Shown here: piece by piece, positions 50,353 through 58,356 of the stretch
Layout: each line of letters opens with the position of its first letter
Position numbering within the stretch: the stretch's first letter is position 1
Source of the DNA: Elusimicrobiales bacterium
GTDB taxonomy: Bacteria; Elusimicrobiota; Elusimicrobia; Elusimicrobiales; Elusimicrobiaceae
Length of the DNA stretch: 64,000 bases
Assembly (NCBI GenBank): GCA_041651175.1
Contig: JBAZJT010000008.1
Span: 1 to 64,000, forward strand
Direction of reading: 5' to 3'
Program-made: the position numbers and the translations under genes
The notes under the pieces: model-generated
The model's input: the letters and a program-made list of their open reading frames with translations, nothing else
Database searches by the model: none
What the model was told of the DNA's origin: nothing

Positions 50353-51275
50353 AAAGAAAAACTCTGATAATCCTGTCCGCCGTTTTTGCGCTGATGGTGG
50401 CGGCAAGCGCGGGGCTGATACTGTCCTCCCGGCAAAAGCCGCTGCCAAGGCTCTGCGCCGGCAAGGCAAAGCAAATTGCCGCGCTGGAATTCTCCTATCC
50501 CGGCGGCAAAACAGCCAAATTCATAAAGACGGACAAGGGCTGGGAGATTGCCTCCCCCATCTCCTACAAGGCGGACGAACGCGAGCTGGCATCGGCGGTA
50601 TCCGCATTGTGCGGGCTGCGCCTGTCGGAGACGCTTTCCGCCTCGCCGGAGACGGCGCGCATGTTCGGCCTCAACCCGGAAAACGGGGTCGGCATCGCGC
50701 TTTCCGGGGCGGACAATAAAAAAATAGCGGAATTCACCGCCGGAAAGGAAGGCCTCTCGGCGGAGGCGTTTTTCATAAAGCTGCCTTCGGGCGAGATAAA
50801 AGAGGCATCCGGCCTTGCGCGCGCCGCGCTGGCCCGGCCTTTCACCGAATGGCTGGACAAGACGGTTTTCTCCGCGCCGATGAACAAAATAACTTCGGTC
50901 GCCTGGCATAAAGGCAAAGACAACTGGCGCGTTTACGCCGAAAACGGCAAATGGCTGCTGGAAAGCGCGGGCAAAAAAACGGCAATCCCCGCCGAAAAGT
51001 ATCAGGGCAAAATAGGCCCGCTGCTCATGTCGCTTGCGGACCTGCGGGCGGAGCGAGTGCTGCCGTCCTCCGGCGAATACGCGCCAAAAACCGCCTTCAA
51101 AGAAGACTTTTCGCTGGACATAAAAGCGGACACGCCCGCAGCCGCAATCAGAATCGGCGCGGCGGATTCCTCCGGCGGGCGCGCCGCGCTGTTAAAAGGC
51201 GAGAACCGCGTAACCTTCATAGTCCCCGACTGGCGCGCCGCCGACCTACTGCTAAACCCCTCCGGTATCAAGTAG
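50349..51275 (+). CDS. DUF4340 domain protein
   Basis: A 308-aa protein. It has one N-terminal helix (LIILSAVFALMVAASAGLIL) and a beta-rich outer domain with DKGWEIASPISYKADERELA and LSETLSASPETARMFGL, the usual DUF4340 pattern. The ATG at 50349 overlaps the GldG stop; a longer frame starts inside gldG and is rejected. DUF4340 genes commonly close ABC/GldG sets. Confidence 0.82.
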   Translation: MKRKTLIILSAVFALMVAASAGLILSSRQKPLPRLCAGKAKQIAALEFSYPGGKTAKFIKTDKGWEIASPISYKADERELASAVSALCGLRLSETLSASPETARMFGLNPENGVGIALSGADNKKIAEFTAGKEGLSAEAFFIKLPSGEIKEASGLARAALARPFTEWLDKTVFSAPMNKITSVAWHKGKDNWRVYAENGKWLLESAGKKTAIPAEKYQGKIGPLLMSLADLRAERVLPSSGEYAPKTAFKEDFSLDIKADTPAAAIRIGAADSSGGRAALLKGENRVTFIVPDWRAADLLLNPSGIK

Positions 51276-51480
51276 CGGCGTGGCGCAATCTGGCCGGAGG
51301 GCGCGCAGAAACATCCCGTTTTTTTCGGCATACTCATAGCGATGCGCACAACCTTCCGCATTTTCACGCGCGCCGCGCCGAATACCAGGCGGCGATAAGA
51401 GTATTGGAGAGATATCCGGTTTTTCGCCGAATTCCGCAATCCAACTGCGCTTTCCGGGCTAATTTGCAGCATCAGGGCTA

Positions 51481-51510
51481 TTGATGCCCGCCTGTTGGCC
51501 GCATTATAAG
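51481..51510 (+). promoter_or_regulatory. Promoter of the diguanylate cyclase gene
   Basis: TTGATG, 18-bp spacer, TATAAG. The predicted start near 51517 leaves a leader of about 46 bases to the ATG at 51563, with AGGGAAG in between. The gap 51276-51480 holds no other gene I can support. Confidence 0.45.
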
Positions 51511-51562
51511 ATTTTCTCCCGATAACTGTTTGGGCAAAAATCAGGGAAGCAAGTTTATTGAT

Positions 51563-53134
51563 ATGAGCGCTGCGTTTTTTACTAGAATTGGCGTCATGCA
51601 GGGAATCCTGATTCTTGCGGCGTTGCTGCTGGCGGGGTTGGCATATGCTGCCGGTCGTTTCAAAAGGCTTCATGCCGGTCAACTGGCACGGGAAAAACTT
51701 TCCCGCGAGGCGCTGGATAAATTCGTCATCGCGCTTTATAAACGCGACATGGAAACCGGCCTTTTTGAGTACCTAAGCCCCGGTTTCACCACGATATCCG
51801 GCTACGCCGCGGAAGAGCTGCCGTTTCAAACCTATCTGGAGTTGATACATCCCTCGGACCGCCCCGAGGCCGAACGCGCATTCGGCAAGGCGCCCGATGG
51901 CGCTGCCGGCGGCGCTTGCCAGCTGCAATACCGGTTCAGGCACAGGAACGGGCAGTATTTATGGCTGCACGATCAATTTGTCATAATGCGCGGCGCCGGA
52001 GGAAAGCCGGAGACCGCCGTCGGCGCGGTGGCGGACATTTCCGTGAGCAGGCAGGCGGACATCTATCGCGAAATACGCGTGGAGATACTGCGCATCCTAT
52101 ACGGCCCCGGAGCTTTGCAGGACACTGTCCGGCGCGTTATAGAGATGATAAAGGCCGGAGCCGAGGCGGATGCCGTGGGCGTGCGGCTGCGCGACGGCGA
52201 TGATTTCCCGTATTTCGCGCAGGACGGCTTCTCAAAAGAGTTTCTGTCCGCCGAGAATGCGCTGCTGGAACGCGGCGAGCATGGCAGGTCATGCCGCGAC
52301 ACCGACGGCAACGTCTGCCTGAAATGCGCGTGCGGGCTGGTCATTTCCGGCAACACGGATGCTTCCCGTCCGCTTTTCACCAAAGGCGGAAGCTGCTGGA
52401 CCAACGATTCCCCCGCGCTTTTGGGAGGAGACGAGCGGAACCGGTGCGCCGTGGACGGATATTGTTCGGTGGCGCTGATCCCCATCCGCGCAAATGACCG
52501 GATTGCCGGGCTGCTGCAGCTTAACGCCCGCCGGAAAGGATGCTTTTCCCTGTATTCGGTCACGCAGCTTGAGAGCATCGCCGCTTATATCGGAGAAGCG
52601 CTTCTACGCAAGCGGGCGGAGAAAGCGCGCGAGGAGAGCAGGGACCATCTCCATCTTTTGTCCATAACAGACGATCTTACGGGATTAAACAACCGGCGCG
52701 GGTTTCTGGAGGTTGCGCGGAGCCAGTTCAATACCGCCAAACGCTACGGGAAACCGCTGACGCTGCTTTTCTGCGATATAGACGGCTTCAAGCGAATAAA
52801 CGACGTTCTGGGCCACGACGCGGGCGACAAGGCCATAAAAGACGTCGCGCACGTACTGACGCAAACCCTGCGGACGTCCGATGTCGCCGCCCGCATCGGG
52901 GGCGACGAGTTCGTGGTGCTGCTGCCGCAATCCGGCGCGGCTGCGGCGCGCGGCGCGCGCGCGCGCGTTCAGTCCGCCCTGAAAGAAATAAACCTCCGCC
53001 GCAAATTCCCCATCAATATGAGCATAGGCATCTGCGAAATGAACGTGGATTCAATGCGCGCCGTGGACGATATGCTCGCGCTCGCCGACGCCGACATGTA
53101 CAGGCAGAAAAAACAGCGCCGGCCCCAGCGCTAA
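51563..53134 (+). CDS. PAS-GAF-GGDEF diguanylate cyclase
   Basis: A 523-aa membrane-anchored signalling protein. One helix at about residues 12-32, a PAS domain at 50-165 (YLSPGFTTISGYAAEELPF), a GAF-like domain at 175-345 with many Cys (SCRDTDGNVCLKCACGLV), a short coil and a GGDEF domain. The active site ARIGGDEFVVLL is intact, and RTSD five residues before it forms the inhibitory I-site. It should make cyclic di-GMP. I prefer the ATG at 51563 over an upstream TTG at 51530. No EAL or PilZ partner is in the window. Confidence 0.9.
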   Translation: MSAAFFTRIGVMQGILILAALLLAGLAYAAGRFKRLHAGQLAREKLSREALDKFVIALYKRDMETGLFEYLSPGFTTISGYAAEELPFQTYLELIHPSDRPEAERAFGKAPDGAAGGACQLQYRFRHRNGQYLWLHDQFVIMRGAGGKPETAVGAVADISVSRQADIYREIRVEILRILYGPGALQDTVRRVIEMIKAGAEADAVGVRLRDGDDFPYFAQDGFSKEFLSAENALLERGEHGRSCRDTDGNVCLKCACGLVISGNTDASRPLFTKGGSCWTNDSPALLGGDERNRCAVDGYCSVALIPIRANDRIAGLLQLNARRKGCFSLYSVTQLESIAAYIGEALLRKRAEKAREESRDHLHLLSITDDLTGLNNRRGFLEVARSQFNTAKRYGKPLTLLFCDIDGFKRINDVLGHDAGDKAIKDVAHVLTQTLRTSDVAARIGGDEFVVLLPQSGAAAARGARARVQSALKEINLRRKFPINMSIGICEMNVDSMRAVDDMLALADADMYRQKKQRRPQR

Positions 53135-53139
53135 AATAA

Positions 53140-53161
53140 AACCCCCTCTTGCGAGGGGGTT
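53140..53161 (-). terminator. Terminator shared by tRNA-Ala and the GGDEF gene
   Basis: AACCCCCTC / GAGGGGGTT with a 4-base loop; on the minus strand it is followed by TTTTATTTTA, so it clearly ends the tRNA transcript. Confidence 0.85.
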
Positions 53162-53166
53162 CAAAG

Positions 53167-53242
53167 TGGTGGACCTGAGCGGGATCGAACCGCTGACCTC
53201 CTGCATGCCATGCAGGCGCTCTCCCAGCTGAGCTACAGGCCC
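53167..53242 (-). tRNA. tRNA-Ala (anticodon GGC)
   Basis: A full 76-base cloverleaf. The acceptor stem GGGCCTG / CAGGTCC has the G3-U70 pair that marks alanine tRNAs. The anticodon loop is ATGGCAT (GGC), the T loop is TTCGATC, and CCA is encoded at the 3' end (53167-53169). Confidence 0.97.
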
Positions 53243-53275
53243 AAAGAGAATATCGCTAAACCGCAACGATATTTC

Positions 53276-53305
53276 AGTATACCATTTTCCGGCGGATTTT
53301 GTCAG
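53276..53305 (-). promoter_or_regulatory. tRNA-Ala promoter
   Basis: CTGACA, 18-bp spacer ending TGG, TATACT (minus strand). The predicted start lies about 26 bases before the mature tRNA. Confidence 0.65.
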
Positions 53306-53338
53306 CCTCGTCGGAGCGCTGCCGCAAAACCGGAAATT

Positions 53339-54211
53339 TCATGACCGGGGAGCGGGGTACTGCCTGCGCAGACGCTCCAGTATGCGCCTTGTGGACGCGG
53401 ATTTATTGAGCGTGTAGAAATGTATGCCGGGCGCGCCGCCGCGCAGCAGTTCCTCGCATTGGGCGATGGCGCGGTTTACTCCGTAGTCGCAGATCGCGGC
53501 GCGGTCCTCGCCCAGCCTGTCCAAATCCGCCGCCATGTCCGGCGGTATTTTTATGCCGCAGAGGCTGGTGAATTTCTTAAGCTGCGAATGCCCGGTTACC
53601 GGCATTATTCCGGGGATAATCGGCGCGGTTATCCCGGCGGCGCGGCATTTTTCCACAAAAGAAAAGTAGCTGCTGTTGTCAAAAAAAAGCTGGGTTATGG
53701 CAAAAGAGGCGCCGGCATCCAGCTTGCATTTGAGGCTGGCGATATCCGCGGCGGAGTTTTCCGCGCGGGGATGCACTTCGGGATAGGCCGCCACGGCGGC
53801 ATGAAACCCGCCCAGCGTCTTGATATGGGACACCAGTTCGGCGGCGGAGCCGTATTCCGAGCTGGGCTTAAAACCCGGCGGCAAATCGCCGCGCAGGGCC
53901 AGGATATTGTTGATTCCCTCCGCGGCGAGGAGGGCGGTTATCGCCTCCACCTCTTCGCGCGTGTAGATGACGCAGGTCAGATGCACCATCGGCTCAAAGC
54001 CGAACCTTTCCCGTATAAGCAGGGCCAGCGCGGCGGTCTGCAGCCGCGCCGGGCTGTTGGGCGAACTGGTTACAGACACGAAATCCGGCGACAGCGGCTT
54101 TAATTCCTCCAGCGCCTTGTAAAGCGAGGCGGTGTCCGCCGCGGTCTTTGGCGGATAGAATTCAAAAGAAAAAGTCCTGCCCCCCCCGCCGAAAAGCGAT
54201 GAAATATCCAT
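53339..54211 (-). CDS. metF: Methylenetetrahydrofolate reductase
   Basis: A 290-aa flavoprotein TIM barrel. FSFEFYPPKTAAD at the N-terminus carries the catalytic Glu; VHLTCVIYTREEV, ILALRGDLPPGF, KLDAGASFAITQLFFD and PGIMPVTG follow the family order. It reduces methylene-THF to methyl-THF for methionine synthesis. The ATG at 54211 lies 7 bases after an extended -10, so it is probably leaderless. Divergent from the TPR gene. Confidence 0.93.
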   Translation of the reverse strand: MDISSLFGGGGRTFSFEFYPPKTAADTASLYKALEELKPLSPDFVSVTSSPNSPARLQTAALALLIRERFGFEPMVHLTCVIYTREEVEAITALLAAEGINNILALRGDLPPGFKPSSEYGSAAELVSHIKTLGGFHAAVAAYPEVHPRAENSAADIASLKCKLDAGASFAITQLFFDNSSYFSFVEKCRAAGITAPIIPGIMPVTGHSQLKKFTSLCGIKIPPDMAADLDRLGEDRAAICDYGVNRAIAQCEELLRGGAPGIHFYTLNKSASTRRILERLRRQYPAPRS

Positions 54212-54217
54212 TTCCTT

Positions 54218-54238
54218 ATTCTATCATTTTGGTAGAAT
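54218..54238. promoter_or_regulatory. Mirror-image divergent extended -10 boxes (metF / TPR gene)
   Basis: TGATAGAAT on the minus strand (54218-54226) and TGGTAGAAT on the plus strand (54230-54238) form the dyad TATTCTA...TAGAATA. Each ends 7 bases before its start codon (ATG 54211, GTG 54245). Confidence 0.6.
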
Positions 54239-54244
54239 AGCCGG

Positions 54245-55930
54245 GTGAAACATTCAGCGCAGCATTTTGAAAAATCCGGACGGCAGCTCTGGTTCAAGGG
54301 CGAGTATTACCGCGCCCTGAAACTGATGCAGGAGGGGCTGGAGCTTTATCCGGGCGATTTCCGGCTCAAGCTTGGCGTGGCGCTGGCGCAGCTGCGGCTT
54401 GGCAATTACGCCATCGCGCGCGACCTGCTGCGCGAGTTGCTAGACGACTCCCCCAACAACGGGGACGCGCTGTCGGCGATGTGCGAGGCCTGCCTGAGCC
54501 TGGGCAAAAAACAGGACGCGCTTGACTGCGCGGAGAAAATACACAAACACCATTCCAATTCGGCGGTGCTGCTGGAACATCTGGGCATGGCAATGCTGGA
54601 GCACGGGCTTTTTGAAGAGGCAAAACGCGCCTTTGCCGCCGCGCTGGCGGCGACACCGGAGCGGCCCTATGCGCGTTTCGGGCTGGGGATAGTGCACAGC
54701 GGGCAGGGACATCACACCGCCGCCATCCGCGAGATACGCGCCGCGCTGCGCATGAAACCGGAATTTTACGAGGCGCGCTCCTACCTGGGCAACCTGCTCT
54801 ACGACCACGGCCAGAAAAAGCGGGCCATAAAAATTTTCCTGTCCATCCCGGTGGAGGACATGATAGACCCGGTTACGATAAGCCGGCTGGCGGCCTACGC
54901 GCGCACGGACAAGAAGCTGCTGCCCCTTGCCGGGGAGCTTGAAAAGCGGCTTGACAATCTGACCAGGGGCCAGACCATATCCGGCTTCCTGCATTCGCTG
55001 GAGGAGCGCGCCCTCCACGCCGCCGCGCCGCGCGCGCCGGCCAACATGAAGCTGCGCCTTATAAAGGTTTCCCCCGCCGCCCCGTTTTCCGAGGCGCAGC
55101 GCGCCGCGCTCTATGATATGGACAAGCGGCTTAAAGCCCTGTTCCCGCGCCAGCCCGCGCCGCCGGAAATACCGCCGCGCAGGCCGCCGCGCGTCTGCGA
55201 CGGGATAGAGGGTTTCCTGTCGGCATTCGCGCTGTATCTGAAAAGCGTGTCCGACAACTCTGTCCGTTTCGCCGGAATTCCGCTGGCGGGCCAGAGCGCG
55301 GCGCTGGGCATTGACTCGCTTTCGCGCTATGCGGCGGCGCTTGTTTCCGGGATGCGGGGCGGGCAGGCGCAATCCGCCGTGTCGCAGCAGACGATGGATG
55401 CGCTGCTTTCCGGCGCGGTCAATATCGTCAAGCAGATGCCGCCGGGGCTGCGCGGCTCGGAATGGATAGCGGAGCTTGGCGGGATAATACTGGCCTTCTG
55501 GACGCCCGTGGACATGCTGGAGCGTATTTTCCTGATGATGGGCATTCTAAGCCAGCCGGAGAAAAAATCGCTGGAGCCGGTAATCGCCCGGGGCAGGGCC
55601 TGGCGCAGATGGCTGCGCTTTCGCCCGGACAACAAGTGGGCCTCGCCCGCGGCGCAGCTTATCCCCTCGCTGCCGCAGAACTACGGCTCGCGCCAGCAGG
55701 TGCGCTGCGCGCGCTGCCAGGCGGTGATAGCCGACTACCCGGATATCTCCCAGCCGGAGGACACGCCCCCGGTCCTCTGCGGCGACTGCGAATCCGTGCT
55801 GCGCTGCCCGCGCTGCAAAGGACCGATGAGGCAGGTGTCCTCAACCCGGCTGGGCATGGAAACCTACCGCTGCATGCAATGCGAAAACCGGGTGAAGATA
55901 AAATCCCGCAGGACGCGGCTCACCAGATAA
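54245..55930 (+). CDS. TPR protein with C-terminal zinc ribbons
   Basis: A 561-aa soluble protein. About six TPR units fill residues 1-210 (YYRALKLMQEGLELYPGDF, FEEAKRAFAAALAATPERP). A helical middle domain of about 270 residues, unassigned, comes next. The end has two Cys4 sets: CARCQAVI...CGDCES and CPRCKGPM...CMQCENR. No signal peptide. Function unknown; the zinc ribbons suggest nucleic-acid or protein contact. GTG start with no ribosome site but a -10 box 7 bases before it. Its 3' end overlaps the convergent gene by 11 bases. Confidence 0.75.
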   Translation: MKHSAQHFEKSGRQLWFKGEYYRALKLMQEGLELYPGDFRLKLGVALAQLRLGNYAIARDLLRELLDDSPNNGDALSAMCEACLSLGKKQDALDCAEKIHKHHSNSAVLLEHLGMAMLEHGLFEEAKRAFAAALAATPERPYARFGLGIVHSGQGHHTAAIREIRAALRMKPEFYEARSYLGNLLYDHGQKKRAIKIFLSIPVEDMIDPVTISRLAAYARTDKKLLPLAGELEKRLDNLTRGQTISGFLHSLEERALHAAAPRAPANMKLRLIKVSPAAPFSEAQRAALYDMDKRLKALFPRQPAPPEIPPRRPPRVCDGIEGFLSAFALYLKSVSDNSVRFAGIPLAGQSAALGIDSLSRYAAALVSGMRGGQAQSAVSQQTMDALLSGAVNIVKQMPPGLRGSEWIAELGGIILAFWTPVDMLERIFLMMGILSQPEKKSLEPVIARGRAWRRWLRFRPDNKWASPAAQLIPSLPQNYGSRQQVRCARCQAVIADYPDISQPEDTPPVLCGDCESVLRCPRCKGPMRQVSSTRLGMETYRCMQCENRVKIKSRRTRLTR

Positions 55931-56321
55931 CCAGCAGCTTGCCGTATATTTTCTCGCCGCCGGAATCCACCATATAGAGATACAGCCCGCTGGCCACGCG
56001 CGAGCCTGCGGCATTATTGAGGTCCCACAACGCGGTGCTGCCGGAATCGTTCTTGCCGATATCGCGCACCAGTTCGCCTGAAACGGTATATATCCGTATT
56101 TCCGCCTGCGCCGGCAGATTAGTGAAAGTTACAGACGAAACCCCCTGGGATTTCTTGAACGGATTGGGATAGGCATGCACCCCCGCCAGCAACGATGAGG
56201 CGGACTGCGGCGCGCCCGCCTGTCCGGCGGAAGACGCCGCCCCCTTGTCCCGCGCCGGCGCATCGCCAGCCAGCGCCTGCGGGAAACAGCCGAAAAACAA
56301 AACAGCCGCTATAATCAGCAT
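55920..56321 (-). CDS. Orphan T9SS-type sorting domain protein
   Basis: A 133-aa protein with a signal peptide (MLIIAAVLFFGCFPQALA), a short Ala/Ser linker and one beta domain. That domain starts GVHAYPNPFKKSQG, continues IRIYTVSGELVRDIG and ends YGKLLVIW, the pattern of type IX secretion C-terminal or FlgD-like domains. These normally end large secreted proteins; here the cargo is missing. It lies 9 bases after the large membrane protein gene. Confidence 0.7.
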   Translation of the reverse strand: MLIIAAVLFFGCFPQALAGDAPARDKGAASSAGQAGAPQSASSLLAGVHAYPNPFKKSQGVSSVTFTNLPAQAEIRIYTVSGELVRDIGKNDSGSTALWDLNNAAGSRVASGLYLYMVDSGGEKIYGKLLVIW

Positions 56322-56330
56322 GACAACCTC

Positions 56331-58082
56331 CTAAAATATCCAGGGATACGGATAATCCCTGTTGCGGGCATTGGCATACAACATGACGAGAAGTATATGC
56401 GTCGGGTGCGCCAGCCGCGCATAGCCGAACTCAAGATGAAACTGGAATTTATCCGACGAGGACGGGTCGTTGAGGACAAATCCCGCCCGGCGGTCCTTGA
56501 GGAAAACGCCGTAGCGCGCGTTAATCTTGCCGGAAAGGCTGCCGCACATCCTGCGCAGCAGATGCAGTTCCGGATGCTCGTCGCGCAATTCGAATATGAT
56601 GGTGCCGTCGCTGTCGCAATAATACCAACTGCGGCTGCTGTTTACGCGCCTCACGCTGCCGCAGGCCATTCCCTTGCCGTCGCGCATCTCTATACCGTCG
56701 GAATCCTCCTGCGCTTCCAGGACGGTGCTGCCGCTGGCGTCCATTATGGCTATCCTGTGCCGCGAGACCTGGCGCATCACCATCGCCACAGCGAACAAGG
56801 TCATAAACGGCAGTTCGGGATACGAGGCCAGCACCCAGCCCGCAGGCAGTGTCAGCAAAGCCTCAAACACGGATTTATCCAGATTGAAAGAGGCGGCTGC
56901 GCTCCACATGATATGCAGCGCAGCAAACCCGTATATGGAAAACACCAGCAAAGCCTCGCCGCCGCGCTCGTAGCGCGCGAACACCTTCTGTCCCGGACGG
57001 CTGGCTACGGCATACTCCACTACCGACGGCAGCACATAACGAGTTATCATAAGCGGGAAGAAAAAGTCCGGCGGCATATTCCTGGGCAAAGGCTCCAGCT
57101 TTGGATAGGCCAGCCCTCCCGCATATACTGAAGAATACATCATGGCGGCAAACCACATCGCCGCGGCAAGCATCCACACCCATAAAGGCAGCGGATTTCT
57201 GGGCACAAACGGCACCGCCGCCGGAACGGAAGTTACTTCCAATGCCTGAGTCTGCGCAGTGGCAGCCGTTGCGGCAGCGCGCGGCGCGGGCAATGCAGGG
57301 CTGCGCCTGGAAATAGCAGGCTCCTGCGGCGAAGACGGTTCCGGCAATGCCGAGGGCATGGAAATAACACTGCCGGCGCGGGCCCTTTCCCCCCTGCCCG
57401 CGTTCGGGATAGCGGAAGGCAGCCGGGCAACAAGAGTCACCTCCTCTCCGGCAGGCTCGGCGGGCTTTTCAGCGCCGGCGGCAGAGACCGCCGTTTTGCG
57501 GCCCGGTTTGCGTCCCTTGGCCGTGTAACCTGGCGGAGGATCTCCCGCCCGCCTGACGGAATAGAGTATGCCCTCAAAATCGGAGGCTCCCACGCCGGAG
57601 GCCAGAACGGAATAGGTATTGCCGTCATAAGTGAAATACCCGGTTCTTATACCCGTCTCGCCGATGTTATAGACTGTGTAATATGCGGTCCCGCCCGCAT
57701 GAATGGAATACGCCTCCACAACGCCGGAGAGGATGTAGCCGCGCCCGCGCAGCATGCTTATATCATCCTTGAGGCGCGCCTGCACGTAGCGGGAGCCTAT
57801 TTCCTCGTTGAGTGTCTTGACGGAGAACTCAAACCGGCGGCTTTTAACATACAAAACGGTGTCTCTGTCGTCTTCCTTCAGCGTCGTTTCCCAGCCGGGC
57901 GGCAGGTCAAGCGAGAGGCTTCCGTCCGTGGTAATCACTGTCTCCGCGCGCGCGGCGGCGGCAAACATGACGGCGGCGGCAAACACCGCCGCGGCGCCAA
58001 CTATCCAGGAACCGGCCCGGCTGCCGCGCGAAACGCCGGCGCGGGCACGGCATTTCCCGTCCGCTCCGAAAAATGAATGCAT
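56331..58082 (-). CDS. Exported membrane protein, unknown function
   Basis: About 583 aa with the start at the ATG at 58082. The N-terminus is a signal-like segment (SWIVGAAAVFAAAVMFAAAARA). Residues about 50-180 form a PsbP-like domain (SLSLDLPPGWETTLKEDDRD). A Pro/Ala/Ser linker then leads to about three membrane helices and a cytoplasmic C-terminal domain (FELRDEHPELHLLRRMCG, HILLVMLYANARNRDYPYP) somewhat like the scramblase/LURP fold. An ATG at 58145 and a TTG at 58274 are alternatives, but the latter lies upstream of the likely promoter start. Confidence 0.6.
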   Translation of the reverse strand: MHSFFGADGKCRARAGVSRGSRAGSWIVGAAAVFAAAVMFAAAARAETVITTDGSLSLDLPPGWETTLKEDDRDTVLYVKSRRFEFSVKTLNEEIGSRYVQARLKDDISMLRGRGYILSGVVEAYSIHAGGTAYYTVYNIGETGIRTGYFTYDGNTYSVLASGVGASDFEGILYSVRRAGDPPPGYTAKGRKPGRKTAVSAAGAEKPAEPAGEEVTLVARLPSAIPNAGRGERARAGSVISMPSALPEPSSPQEPAISRRSPALPAPRAAATAATAQTQALEVTSVPAAVPFVPRNPLPLWVWMLAAAMWFAAMMYSSVYAGGLAYPKLEPLPRNMPPDFFFPLMITRYVLPSVVEYAVASRPGQKVFARYERGGEALLVFSIYGFAALHIMWSAAASFNLDKSVFEALLTLPAGWVLASYPELPFMTLFAVAMVMRQVSRHRIAIMDASGSTVLEAQEDSDGIEMRDGKGMACGSVRRVNSSRSWYYCDSDGTIIFELRDEHPELHLLRRMCGSLSGKINARYGVFLKDRRAGFVLNDPSSSDKFQFHLEFGYARLAHPTHILLVMLYANARNRDYPYPWIF

Positions 58083-58083
58083 C

Positions 58084-58107
58084 GAAAGCCCCCCGGCAGG
58101 GGCTTTC
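58084..58107 (-). promoter_or_regulatory. Hairpin two bases before the ATG at 58082
   Basis: A 9-bp stem GAAAGCCCC / GGGGCTTTC with a 6-base loop holds the only G-rich ribosome-site-like sequence, so it could limit translation. If the start is at 58145 this is coding sequence. Confidence 0.35.
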
Positions 58108-58242
58108 CATAAATTCCGCAATGATATCCGGCGCAAAAATGTCATATCAGCCAATCGTCCGCCACAAACCGCGCCCGACACAAACACAAACAACCCCTGA
58201 ACAGTTCTCCTGAACCGTTCCCAGAGCGTCAAAAACACTATA

Positions 58243-58251
58243 ATTATAACA
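58243..58251 (-). promoter_or_regulatory. Extended -10 TGTTATAAT
   Basis: On the minus strand, with a predicted start near 58236, inside the TTG-start extension of the downstream gene. It argues for a start codon further downstream. Confidence 0.5.
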
Positions 58252-58317
58252 GCAAATAACAAGCTAGTCCACAAACAATTTCGCGGTGTTTAGAAACGAT
58301 GGGCTGGTTCTGCAATG

Positions 58318-58326
58318 TGATAAAAT
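58318..58326 (+). promoter_or_regulatory. Extended -10 TGATAAAAT
   Basis: Plus strand, predicted start near 58333, 24 bases before the ATG at 58357. Divergent from the promoter at 58243-58251. Confidence 0.5.
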
Positions 58327-58356
58327 GAAAGTCACAGTGGATACATTTTGAGCCTT

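Noticed and set aside
58146..58274. TTG start at 58274 for the large membrane protein
   Set aside because: An extended -10 at 58243-58251 lies inside this extension, so the transcript would begin downstream of the TTG.
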